This document shows, piece by piece, positions 50,955 to 59,171 of a stretch of 64,000 nucleotides of DNA; positions within the stretch are counted from its first letter, which is position 1; the number at the start of each line of letters is the position of its first letter. The translations under genes were made by a program, and so were the position numbers. Under the pieces are notes generated by a model. That model made no database searches. It was not told where the DNA came from and was given only the letters and a program-made list of their open reading frames with translations. Origin of the DNA: Saccharibacillus sacchari DSM 19268 (GTDB lineage: Bacteria > Bacillota > Bacilli > Paenibacillales > Paenibacillaceae); the NCBI RefSeq assembly GCF_000585395.1, contig NZ_KK073875.1:3323307-3387306 (forward strand), given 5' to 3'.

Positions 50955-51842
50955 ATGAAATACAGAAGACTGGGCAAGACCGACTTGAACGTATCTGTCG
51001 TGGGCGTAGGCACCTGGCAATTCGGAGGGGACTGGGGCAAGGATTATACGCAAAAAGACGCCGACGAAATTCTGATCCGTGCCAAAGAATTGGGCATCAA
51101 TCTAATCGATACCGCGGAATGTTACGGACCGCATCATATGTCGGAGACGTTCATCGGCGATTTTTTGTCCCGCGATCGGCGAGAAGACTGGGTGCTCGCG
51201 ACCAAGTTCGGCCATCATTGGCACGATAAATGGGAAAACGCCTGGAACGTCGATCAGATCCGCACGCAGCTCGAAGAATCGCTTCGCGCTTTGAAGACCG
51301 ATTATGTCGATCTGTATCAGTTCCACTCCGGTTCGGACGAAGCGTTCGATAATGACGAGCTATGGACCATGCTGGACAAGCAGGTGCAAGCCGGCAAAAT
51401 CCGCAATCTGGGCATCTCGATCGGCAGCAACGACAATCTGTACCAAACGGATAAAGCGGCCGAAGTGAATGCCAAAGCGATTCAAGTCGTGTATAACCGC
51501 ATCGACCGCGTGCCTGAAGAACGGGTATTTCCGTCCTGCGAGCGTCAGGATCTCGGCGTGTTGGCGCGGGTTCCGCTGGCAAGCGGCTTCCTGAGCGGAA
51601 AATACAAGCCCGGTGCCATATTCGAAGATAATGTGCGCAAAGGTCGCGATCGCGCCGATATCGACGAAAAGCTGAGACAGGTGCAGCAAATTCAAAACAC
51701 CGAAGTACCTGAAGGCATTGGCATGGCAGAATGGGCGCTGGCTTGGTGTTTGAAAAATCCGACCGTTAGCTGCGTGATTCCCGGTTGCAAAACGGTAGAG
51801 CAGGTCGAATCGAATGCTCGCGCCGCGGAAATCGAGCTGTAA
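50955..51842 (+). CDS. Aldo/keto reductase
   Basis: A 295-residue NADPH-dependent aldo/keto reductase with a TIM barrel. The catalytic tetrad is visible: Asp52 and Tyr57 (IDTAECYG), Lys84 (LATKFGHH) and His124 (LYQFHSG). The cofactor region near the C-terminus reads CVIPGCKTVEQVESNA. Such proteins reduce aldehydes and keto sugars; the substrate is unknown. AGAGGTG precedes the ATG. It is a single gene with the large palindrome upstream and a terminator downstream. Confidence 0.92.
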   Translation: MKYRRLGKTDLNVSVVGVGTWQFGGDWGKDYTQKDADEILIRAKELGINLIDTAECYGPHHMSETFIGDFLSRDRREDWVLATKFGHHWHDKWENAWNVDQIRTQLEESLRALKTDYVDLYQFHSGSDEAFDNDELWTMLDKQVQAGKIRNLGISIGSNDNLYQTDKAAEVNAKAIQVVYNRIDRVPEERVFPSCERQDLGVLARVPLASGFLSGKYKPGAIFEDNVRKGRDRADIDEKLRQVQQIQNTEVPEGIGMAEWALAWCLKNPTVSCVIPGCKTVEQVESNARAAEIEL

Positions 51843-51903
51843 ATTAACGATATTGAAAAAAACCACATGACTTTTTTGCATTACTGTTGTAAAGTGATTG
51901 CAG

Positions 51904-51946
51904 AACGGTTTCCGCGTCGAGTTCGGACGCGGGGGCCGTTTTTTTT
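51904..51946 (+). terminator. Terminator of the aldo/keto reductase gene
   Basis: AACGG / CCGTT and CCGCGTC (51912-51918) / GACGCGG (51926-51932), followed by eight Ts. Confidence 0.9.
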
Positions 51947-52019
51947 CGAAAACGCTTCATATGGGCATGAAAATGGTACAGGGTCGCAGCACGAATGGAT
52001 AGATTGCCTGGATATTTAA

Positions 52020-52343
52020 GGAATTCCCGTCGAACGGCAGAACTCGGAGCCAGCGTCTGCCCAGGCCGAAACTGCGGCTATGACGGATCGTGCTTCGCAA
52101 GTTACAGAGCGACTGCTGGATCTTTTGCGTATTCCGGTTGAAGCCGGTATTCCGCTGCTGTTAATCGCGGGCGGGGCAGACGATGCCGTGCCTTTGGAGG
52201 AAAACGGGGATCGTCTGGACCGGCGTTATCGGGAGTTGGGCGGAAGCATTACACGAATCATCAAGCCGGATGGCGTACACCACCCGCATGGATTGGAGAA
52301 TCCGCATCAGATCGTGGAGTTCGTTCGGGCCTCATTCCGGTAA
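52020..52343 (+). pseudogene. C-terminal fragment of an alpha/beta hydrolase
   Basis: The frame is open from 52020 after a stop at 52017. From about 52128 it reads RIPVEAGIPLLLIAGGADDA, then VPLEENGDRLDRRYRELGG and KPDGVHHPHGLENPHQIVEF. This is the typical last third of a carbohydrate-esterase-like alpha/beta hydrolase, with the Asp and His of the triad but no nucleophile Ser region. No ribosome site precedes the ATG at 52080. It is a degraded remnant whose end overlaps the end of the convergent regulator gene by 12 bases. Confidence 0.7.
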
Positions 52344-53909
52344 AGCATCCGCTCGCAGCAGCTCTGGCAAAGCTTCGACTAGCTTGCCGCGTGTCCAGGC
52401 GTCGTCGAAATTCCAATGAGAGTGGAGCAGATGGACCCGATTGGCGTAACGGTGAAAGATTCCGCTTTGTAGCAGTCGACTTGCTTCACGGGATTCGACA
52501 TCGCTGTTGTCCGAGTCGTACATGATGAAAAATCGTCCTGCCGCGTAATCGCCGAGTTCGTCCAGCGGCACATGCCGAAAACCTACGCCTGCTTGGATCA
52601 TTCGGTCGATTTTGGGACAAGGGGTGAAGCCTCCTGTTCGATATAACGTAGTAGCCAAGCCTTGTCCGGCCATCGCGTATAAGCGGGTATCCATCAAGAC
52701 GAAGCAAGCCGCCGTCTCGCCTGTCTGTAAGTCAGCCGAATGCCACATCCGTTCCAGCGCCGCTGCATGCAACACGATCCATGCAGCGGCTTCTTCGGTA
52801 CGGCTTGTTAAACTTCCGATCAGGTTCAGTCGTTCATCCGGCGGGACAAAGTTTTCGATCGACACGGCGCTGCACACCTCGCCAACGCGCGGTAGCCATT
52901 CATGGCCTTCCGCTTCGAAAATCGCAAGATCGGGATTTAGTCGACCCAACATAGAGGAATCGGGCACAATACCCAGATCGATCATGTCGTGCAATTCGTC
53001 GGGAAAACAAAGCTGACTATGTACGACGGCTAGCGTAGCGGCGATCGGTGTCAAACCCAGCGCAAGCAGATCGCCTACAAGCCCTCCAGATGCCGCTATC
53101 CGCGCAGGCCGTTCAGGCGTAGGCGGCCCGGCGAAACGGATACTTTGGCTTCGGCGCCTAGAAAGCTGCCGATAAGCGGTAGGCGACACGCCCATAAATC
53201 GACTGAAACGGCGGCTGAAATAATATTCGTCGCGAAACCCCGACCCCCGGGCAATTTCGCGCAACGGATCATCCGTTTGCAGCAGCGACTTGCGCGTATG
53301 TTCTAATCGGATGACGTTCAAATACTCCAGCGGCGACAGGCCAGTGAGCTGCCTGAATAAAGTGCCGTATTGCCAGCGGCCGACGCCCGAACGGCGAATC
53401 AACTCGCTGACCGTTACAGGTTCCCGAAAACGGCGATGTAATTCATCCACAGTACCGCGAACGGCTGCTTCCGCGTTTGTATCGGCGGCAACAACCGGAT
53501 GCGATTCTATCAGGACCAACAAGAGTTGTTGGGAAGCAATCTGCCTTCTTAGCGTTTCAGCGGCGCTTACCGAAGCAGTAGCACGAAGCTGCGCCATCAG
53601 GGGAGCGGCAATATCGGGATTCAGCTCGATTTCTGCGCCATAGATCAGGCCGGCTATAGGGACGGAAGTCGGTTCGATCTGCTCGTTCCCATAAACCAAA
53701 AATGCAAAACGTTCGCCGGATTTCTGGGTTTGTCCGGAATGCTCGCGGATAGTTGGGCGCGGTGTTTCCAGCAGAAACGTATACGGCTTTCCAACCCGCA
53801 CTTCGAGCGTATGGGCATGCTCAGCTAACGAGGACGAAACCTGCAAGGATCGCCCCAGCCATCGTATATGAAAGCCGTTGTCCGGTTTAAGGCGCGGGTC
53901 GTCTGTCAT
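52332..53909 (-). CDS. AraC regulator fused to a siderophore-binding domain (Btr-like), 2
   Basis: A 525-residue cytoplasmic protein. It has an N-terminal cupin-like sensor (about 1-145), an AraC DNA-binding domain (about 150-255; TVSELIRRSGVGRWQYGTLF, EIARGSGFRDEYYFSRRF) and a C-terminal Fe/B12-type periplasmic-binding fold (about 265-525) retained inside the cell. This is the layout of Bacillus subtilis Btr (YbbB), which senses bacillibactin and activates feuABC. Its binding domain ends in HWNFDDAWTRGKLVEAL, close to KWNFDDPVTSERLLDEL of the adjacent lipoprotein, suggesting the same ligand. AAGGAG lies 9 bases before the ATG. No Fur box is seen upstream. Confidence 0.9.
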   Translation of the reverse strand: MTDDPRLKPDNGFHIRWLGRSLQVSSSLAEHAHTLEVRVGKPYTFLLETPRPTIREHSGQTQKSGERFAFLVYGNEQIEPTSVPIAGLIYGAEIELNPDIAAPLMAQLRATASVSAAETLRRQIASQQLLLVLIESHPVVAADTNAEAAVRGTVDELHRRFREPVTVSELIRRSGVGRWQYGTLFRQLTGLSPLEYLNVIRLEHTRKSLLQTDDPLREIARGSGFRDEYYFSRRFSRFMGVSPTAYRQLSRRRSQSIRFAGPPTPERPARIAASGGLVGDLLALGLTPIAATLAVVHSQLCFPDELHDMIDLGIVPDSSMLGRLNPDLAIFEAEGHEWLPRVGEVCSAVSIENFVPPDERLNLIGSLTSRTEEAAAWIVLHAAALERMWHSADLQTGETAACFVLMDTRLYAMAGQGLATTLYRTGGFTPCPKIDRMIQAGVGFRHVPLDELGDYAAGRFFIMYDSDNSDVESREASRLLQSGIFHRYANRVHLLHSHWNFDDAWTRGKLVEALPELLRADALPE

Positions 53910-53974
53910 CAACTTGCTCTCCTTTGCTTCGAAGATTTTGATCCGGTCTTATTTGACGGCAAAGCATAAAAGTA

Positions 53975-54008
53975 AAAAATCCTGCTCGGCCGATAATGGC
54001 CGAACAGG
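53975..54008 (-). terminator. Terminator of the siderophore-binding gene at 54115
   Basis: CCTGCTCGGCC (53981-53991) and GGCCGAACAGG (53998-54008), 10 of 11 pairs; on the minus strand followed by ATTTTTT. It separates the lipoprotein gene from the regulator gene. Confidence 0.85.
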
Positions 54009-54114
54009 CGGATTAAAGCGGCGCATTAAAGTCATAAGCTCATGTTACGGCAACAGCGAACGCAAGTCCATGTGCCCGGTAGCCTAACCTATGTACGCTA
54101 TACCGGCTTTCAAA

Positions 54115-55116
54115 TCAGTTCGTTCCGTTGATCGTCTTGACCAGCTCGTCTAACAACCGTTCGCTCGTTACGGGATCATCGAAATTCCATTTGCTATCCA
54201 TAATATGCACGCGGCCTTGTTGAACGGCAGGAATCGTTTTCCATACCGAACTGTTCAACAGGGCGTTTTGCGTAGCGACCGTTTCGGTATCGGTACTGGT
54301 CAGCAGGAAGATTTCCGTTCCGACATAATCGGGAACCAACTCGTTGGAGACGTCGATAAAGCGTTCGTCTTGATCGATCAGCTTTTGCACGTTGTCGGTC
54401 GGTGCCAGGTCGAGACGTCCGTAGAGGGTTTGGTTGAAGCCTTGATTGCCCATGATATACATCGTTTCTCCGAGCAGCAGCAACGAAGAAGCCGTCGGGT
54501 TGTCGGGCAGGTTGAGCGCGACTTTGGCTGTTTCAACTTTTTGCTCGTAGGCAGCCATCCATTTTTCGGCAGCCTCCTTTTGATTGGCGAGATCGGCTAC
54601 GATTTTTAGACGCTCCGGCATGTCGATGGGGTCATCGGCACCGATCACTGCGGTCGGCGCGATTTTTTCTAACGTTTCGAATTCTTCCACATTCCAATCG
54701 TCGAACAGGATCAGATCCGGAGACAATGCCGTAATTTTTTCGAGCGAGTAGGGGTAACCCACGTCTTCGATGCCTTCCAGCAGATCGGGATAAGCGACCT
54801 GGGAGGCGATTACGCTAAGCGAAGCACCGATCGGTTTGACGCCGATTGCCAGCAGATCGCCTGGATTGCTTCCAATATATACGATTCGTTCGGGAGTCAC
54901 CGGAATTTCGACTTCGCGGCCCGCTTGGTCAGTATACGTCCGCATTGACGGTTCGGAAGGGCTGTTTGAGGCAATGTCTGCTTGATTTTGCGCAGAAGTT
55001 TGAGGCGTCGCCTTTTCTGTGTTCGATGCGGCCGGAGTGCCTGCACATCCCGATAGCAGTACAGTCAGCAAGGAAAGCAGCATAAGCGGCCTGAAAAGCG
55101 TGTTTGATTTGAACAT
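54115..55116 (-). CDS. Iron-siderophore-binding lipoprotein 2
   Basis: A 333-residue lipoprotein. The signal ends in VLLSGC (Cys24), followed by an Ala/Ser/Thr/Gln linker to about residue 60, then a class III binding fold with the two lobes joined by a long helix (DQAGREVEIPVTPERIVYIG at the start, NPGDLLAIGVKPIG). It should deliver a ferric siderophore to FecCD permeases. The start at 55116 has AAGGGG 8 bases upstream; upstream in-frame codons would pass through the Fur box. A perfect Fur box lies 35 bases upstream. It is paired with the regulator at 52332. Confidence 0.93.
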   Translation of the reverse strand: MFKSNTLFRPLMLLSLLTVLLSGCAGTPAASNTEKATPQTSAQNQADIASNSPSEPSMRTYTDQAGREVEIPVTPERIVYIGSNPGDLLAIGVKPIGASLSVIASQVAYPDLLEGIEDVGYPYSLEKITALSPDLILFDDWNVEEFETLEKIAPTAVIGADDPIDMPERLKIVADLANQKEAAEKWMAAYEQKVETAKVALNLPDNPTASSLLLLGETMYIMGNQGFNQTLYGRLDLAPTDNVQKLIDQDERFIDVSNELVPDYVGTEIFLLTSTDTETVATQNALLNSSVWKTIPAVQQGRVHIMDSKWNFDDPVTSERLLDELVKTINGTN

Positions 55117-55150
55117 GCGAGAATCCCCTTTTTGTCTAAAGTTCGAATAA

Positions 55151-55165
55151 TGATAATCATTATCA
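55151..55165. promoter_or_regulatory. Perfect Fur box before siderophore-binding gene 2
   Basis: TGATAATCATTATCA is a perfect 7-1-7 palindrome, 35 bases before the start at 55116. Iron repression of this gene is expected. Confidence 0.93.
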
Positions 55166-55268
55166 CTAAAAAGTATCATAATCGTTCCGTGAACCGCGGG
55201 CAATGGACAAAATGCAGAATTAAATTTGGATAAATTGCAGATTGCATGCATGATGCAACCTGCCTCTT

Positions 55269-56966
55269 TTAACGTTTTCCGTCCAATAACCCCGGCAAGG
55301 CCGTCAATAAACGGCTGCGGCTGTAGGCGTCGATAAAGTTCCATTGGGCGGACTCGATGACATGAACACCGCGCAGAGCCGATTCTTGCAACTGCTCCCA
55401 GTAAGGACCCCGCATGAATTCACCCGTCAATTTTCGTTCTTCCGCTGTAGGAGGCAATAGCAAGAAAATGCGATCCGCAGCATAATGAACCGCTTTTTCC
55501 GGCGAAATCTCGACATATCCTTCTCCGCGACGCAGCGAATCAAGCAACGATTCGGCAGGCCGAAAGCCGTCAGGATGATACAGCAGGGCTGACAGGCCGA
55601 CGCGGCCCATGACGAACAGCCGATTGCGTTCGAACGTGAACACCGAAGCCGTTTCTCTTTTAACTCCGTGACCTAGACCTTTCCACATCCCGCGTTCCTG
55701 CTCGAAATAATGCTCCAGCCAGCGCTCGCTTTCCTTTTCGCGGCCGAACCAGTTCCCGAGCAGCAGCATGCGTTCATCCAGCGCTCCCCAGGAGTTGTGA
55801 GCCAGCACAGGGGCCACCTTCGACCATCTGCGGCAATATTCTTCGTCCATTCGGGTGCAGATAATGAGGTCCGGACGTACGGCGCTCGCGCCGCGCATAT
55901 CGGAATCGGAGGCCAGCTCGGTAAACCGATCCAACTGCTCACCGCAGAATCCCAGGCGAGAAGGAGCCGAACGTCCGCCGATCGGAGAGATACCTAGGGC
56001 CAACAGGTCACCGACCGATTCCCCCAAATACAAAATGCGCTTGGGTTCTGCGGGCACAAACACGCGGCGATGCAGCGAATCTCGCACCGCAATTGTTCCG
56101 CCGCTCTGGCGCGCATATCGTCCCGGCGAGCTTCCGGTAGCGGCGCGGAAGCGTCGGCTAAAGTAGTATTCATCGCGAAACCCGGTTCTCGACGCGACTT
56201 CGCGAAGCGGGCCGTCTCCGCGTCTGAGCAGCCGCCCCGCATGTTCAATGCGTAATTCATTGAGATACTCAAGCGGGGAAAGGCCCGTAATAGACCGGAA
56301 AACAGACGCATATTGACGCGATGTTAATCCGGAGGCTTCGGCCAGACGCGCTACCGTCCAATCCTCCGCCAATCGATGCTCCAGTCCGGATAGGCTATCT
56401 GCTACCGCCCGTGCGGCATTGATAGGAATCGGCGCCGATTCTTCATTGCCCGCGAGCAGCGTCATGATCCGGGTGAAAAGGGGCTGGCGACGGTTTCGGA
56501 CGGAGGCCGTGCGCGCAAAGCGAAGGCTATGTAATTCCTCGGCCAGTTCAAGTACCTGCGCAGAAGCCTCGGCGAATCCGTCAGGGAAGCCGGGCAGCAG
56601 ACCGAAAGACCGGAGCGGCTTGGGTTCGGATAAATCGGCAGCGGTAAAATCGAATCGGAAACAGACAGGTAAATGTTCATCTTCATGCCTATTCAGCTCC
56701 AACTCGGCAAACGCATCGGCAGGCAACAGCATGGCCATCCCGGCTTCAACTTGAAGACATTTTCCGTCAGTATGAATACGAACCGATCCGCCGGCAACCA
56801 ATAGGAGTCGATAAACAGGCGAAGCGGCCAGCATGATTCGATGTTCGCTATTCAGTCGTTCTTGATTCAGCAGATGAACAAGCAAGGCGGCAGACTTCTC
56901 GAAGGGTGCAGGGAGCGGAGGCACGCCGATTTTCAAAGAAGCCAGCGAATCTGTTTTAAGGGACAT
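55269..56966 (-). CDS. AraC regulator fused to a siderophore-binding domain (Btr-like), 1
   Basis: A 565-residue protein with the same layout as the regulator at 52332: cupin-like sensor (about 1-185), AraC DNA-binding domain (about 195-300; TVARLAEASGLTSRQYASVF, EVASRTGFRDEYYFSRRF) and an intracellular siderophore-binding fold (about 310-565). The binding domain resembles that of lipoprotein 1 next to it: NRLFVMGRVGLSALLY against NRLFVMAGTGLPQALY, and GYVEISPE against GFLEISPE. The ATG at 56966 has GGAGGAG 7 bases upstream. A near-perfect Fur box lies 23 bases before the start, so expression is iron-controlled. Confidence 0.91.
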   Translation of the reverse strand: MSLKTDSLASLKIGVPPLPAPFEKSAALLVHLLNQERLNSEHRIMLAASPVYRLLLVAGGSVRIHTDGKCLQVEAGMAMLLPADAFAELELNRHEDEHLPVCFRFDFTAADLSEPKPLRSFGLLPGFPDGFAEASAQVLELAEELHSLRFARTASVRNRRQPLFTRIMTLLAGNEESAPIPINAARAVADSLSGLEHRLAEDWTVARLAEASGLTSRQYASVFRSITGLSPLEYLNELRIEHAGRLLRRGDGPLREVASRTGFRDEYYFSRRFRAATGSSPGRYARQSGGTIAVRDSLHRRVFVPAEPKRILYLGESVGDLLALGISPIGGRSAPSRLGFCGEQLDRFTELASDSDMRGASAVRPDLIICTRMDEEYCRRWSKVAPVLAHNSWGALDERMLLLGNWFGREKESERWLEHYFEQERGMWKGLGHGVKRETASVFTFERNRLFVMGRVGLSALLYHPDGFRPAESLLDSLRRGEGYVEISPEKAVHYAADRIFLLLPPTAEERKLTGEFMRGPYWEQLQESALRGVHVIESAQWNFIDAYSRSRLLTALPGLLDGKR

Positions 56967-56988
56967 GCAGAAGCTCCTCCGATCTAAT

Positions 56989-57003
56989 TGATAATTGTTA
57001 TCA
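56989..57003. promoter_or_regulatory. Fur box before Btr-like regulator 1
   Basis: TGATAATTGTTATCA matches the 7-1-7 Fur box with one change, between the terminator of the lipoprotein-1 gene and the regulator start. Confidence 0.88.
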
Positions 57004-57015
57004 TTATAACGCATA

Positions 57016-57053
57016 AAAAGAGGCTTTCCAATGAAGATCGGAAAGCCTCTTTT
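57016..57053 (-). terminator. Terminator of siderophore-binding gene 1
   Basis: A perfect 14-bp stem AAAAGAGGCTTTCC / GGAAAGCCTCTTTT with a 10-base loop, with A and T runs on both sides. Confidence 0.92.
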
Positions 57054-57076
57054 TGATAACCAGTTAAACTCTTCAA

Positions 57077-58099
57077 TTACGATTGCACGCCGATCAATTC
57101 GGGAATCGTCTTCAGCAACGCTTCGAGAGTGTACGCGTCGCTGCTTGCTTTCAGAATATCGATCCGGTAGACGTTGCCCGCTTGAACGGCAGGCACGTTT
57201 TTCCAAATTTCGGTCTTCATCAGATCTTCCGTCGATTCTTGCGCTTCTTCAGCTACGGCATTCAAAATGAAGATCCGGTCCCCCGCGTATTCTTCCAGCA
57301 GTTCCGGCGAAATCTCCAGGAAGCCCGTGCCTTCATCAATCAATTTCTGCGTTGCCGCAGGAGCTTTGAATCCGTTCTCCTGATACAGGGCTTGCGGCAA
57401 GCCTGTACCCGCCATAACGAAGAGTCGGTTGCCCGGGTAGAACGTGAATACGGAAGCCGTCTCGTCTTCGCCTACGCCGTTCTCGTGCAGCGTCTTCCAC
57501 ATTTCGGCCGAAGCTGCGTTGTATTGTTCCATCCATGCCGCCGCTTCGTCTTTTTTATTCAAAATAACGCCCAGATCCTTCATCCGGTCCTCAAGCGTTG
57601 CAAACGTATTGAAGGTGATGGTCGGTGCGACTTTAGACAGCGATTCAAGCAGCTTTTCATCCGTGTTGCCCGTGATGATCAGATCCGGAGAAAGAGAGAG
57701 CGATTTTTCCGGATCGGGAGGCGAACCGACGTCTTCGATACCCGGAACTTCGCTGCTGAACAAACGGTCTTCCAGTTCTGCCGTAGAAGTTGCAATCGGG
57801 GTTACGCCCAGTTCAAGCAAATCGCCGAGTGTCTCGCCGTAGTAGATCACGCGCTGCGGATTCACTGGAATCTCTACGGTGTGGCCGGTGTAATCCGTAT
57901 AGCTTACCGTTCCGTTTTCTTCGACTGCAGGTTGCGTTGTTGTCTCGGTCGTCGTGGCTGGCGCTGTCGTTTCAGCCGAAGCGGCCGTATCCGTTGTTTC
58001 AGCCGGAGAAGAGCAGCCAACTGCGGCGCCGAGCAGGCCGACAGTGAAGAGACCCATGATTTTTCGGGTCGTAATGGATTGAAATTCAAACTTGCGCAT
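57077..58099 (-). CDS. Iron-siderophore-binding lipoprotein 1
   Basis: A 340-residue lipoprotein. The signal ends in GAAVGC (Cys29), followed by a Thr/Ala/Glu-rich linker to about residue 62, then a class III binding fold (YTDYTGHTVEIPVNPQRVIYYG, GETLGDLLELGVTPIA, ASVFTFYPGNRLFVM). It should bind a ferric siderophore outside the cell. A G-rich ribosome site (AGGGGG) is correctly spaced. A strong Fur box lies 34 bases upstream. It is paired with the regulator at 55269, whose intracellular domain is related to it. Confidence 0.93.
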   Translation of the reverse strand: MRKFEFQSITTRKIMGLFTVGLLGAAVGCSSPAETTDTAASAETTAPATTTETTTQPAVEENGTVSYTDYTGHTVEIPVNPQRVIYYGETLGDLLELGVTPIATSTAELEDRLFSSEVPGIEDVGSPPDPEKSLSLSPDLIITGNTDEKLLESLSKVAPTITFNTFATLEDRMKDLGVILNKKDEAAAWMEQYNAASAEMWKTLHENGVGEDETASVFTFYPGNRLFVMAGTGLPQALYQENGFKAPAATQKLIDEGTGFLEISPELLEEYAGDRIFILNAVAEEAQESTEDLMKTEIWKNVPAVQAGNVYRIDILKASSDAYTLEALLKTIPELIGVQS

Positions 58100-58132
58100 C
58101 TGATGAATCCCCCTGTTTATGTAGGTAGTTAT

Positions 58133-58147
58133 TGATAATCGTTATCA
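58133..58147. promoter_or_regulatory. Fur box before siderophore-binding gene 1
   Basis: TGATAATCGTTATCA, a 7-1-7 Fur box with one change. The rest of the 58100-58357 gap shows no gene. Confidence 0.9.
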
Positions 58148-58357
58148 ATGTTAATAAGCATAAAAGAAACCGGCAGCTTGCTCAATGCACAAATCAGCGG
58201 GATCAGAACGTCATTTTGTGCAAAAAGTCCGAAGATGAACGTCGCGTTGCCGGAATGAGATTCATATCGCGTGGACATAGCCTGACAAAATAGCCGTCGA
58301 CGTTTACAATAGAGTATACATATAACCATATCTGTAGAGACGAAAGAGAGGTTTCCC

Positions 58358-58999
58358 ATGCACAATCTTAATCCGCAAGAGCTGGACAGTAAGCTCGTGT
58401 ACAAATTGATGACGGGTACAATCGTGCCGCGTCCGATCGCGTGGGTGACTTCATTTTCACGCGAACATGATGTCGTCAATGCGGCTCCGTTCAGCTATTT
58501 TAATATGGTCAGTTCGGACCCGCCTTTGGTGGCGATATCCGTGGTTCGTCGCCCGGACTGGCAGATGAAGGATACCGCGCGTAACGTGACGGAACATGGC
58601 GAACTGGTCGTGCATATCTGCGACGAGTCGTTAGTTGAAGAGATGAACCGGACAGCCGCGATGCTGCCGCCGGGCGAAAGCGAGATCAACCTGACAAAAC
58701 TGACGCTGATCGACAGCGATGCGGTAAGCGTGCCAAGCATTGCCGAAGCGAAGGTGCGATTGGAATGCCGACTGGAATCGCATCTGCCAATTAAGTCGGA
58801 TGATGGACGTGTGACGCACGATCTGCTGATTGCCCGTATTCTAAGATTTCAATTGGATGAATCGATCTACAATGCCGAACGCGGCTATGTGTTGACGGAA
58901 AAATTGCGCCCGGTCGCAAGGCTTGCGGGTAACGAGTACGCGGAGCTGGGACGGTTGTTCAAGATCGAGCGGCCTACTCAGCCGGGTGGCGGCGTCTAA
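58358..58999 (+). CDS. Flavin reductase-like FMN-binding protein
   Basis: A 213-residue protein of the flavin reductase (FMN-binding split barrel) family. The N-terminal pattern LMTGTIVPRPIAWVTS and NAAPFSYFNMVSSDPPLVAI is typical of the group that includes NAD(P)H:FMN oxidoreductases and uncharacterised esterase-like relatives. It may supply reduced flavin. Its position next to the siderophore region raises the possibility of ferric-siderophore reduction, but no Fur box controls it. GAGAGG precedes the ATG. It is convergent with cardiolipin synthase. Confidence 0.88.
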   Translation: MHNLNPQELDSKLVYKLMTGTIVPRPIAWVTSFSREHDVVNAAPFSYFNMVSSDPPLVAISVVRRPDWQMKDTARNVTEHGELVVHICDESLVEEMNRTAAMLPPGESEINLTKLTLIDSDAVSVPSIAEAKVRLECRLESHLPIKSDDGRVTHDLLIARILRFQLDESIYNAERGYVLTEKLRPVARLAGNEYAELGRLFKIERPTQPGGGV

Positions 59000-59106
59000 A
59001 CGCTCAGTCGAATAGTAAAGTCATTACAATCCAATCGAACGTACGCGCTTGACGGGGAGTGACGGTCGCTTGGTCGGAACGCCTCCGATTTCCGCCTCCA
59101 TACGCC

Positions 59107-59154
59107 AAAAAATCCGCTTTGGGCGCCGTATAGGCGCGTCCGAGCGGATTTTTT
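59107..59154. terminator. Bidirectional terminator between the flavin reductase and cls genes
   Basis: A perfect 12-bp stem AAAAAATCCGCT / AGCGGATTTTTT, with an inner GGCGCC-type GC stem. It serves both convergent genes. Confidence 0.9.
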
Positions 59155-59171
59155 ACCGGATATGAAGGGGG

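Noticed and set aside
52080-52343. Complete small hydrolase gene starting at ATG 52080
   Set aside because: No ribosome site, and the sequence matches only the final third of the alpha/beta hydrolase fold; treated as a remnant.
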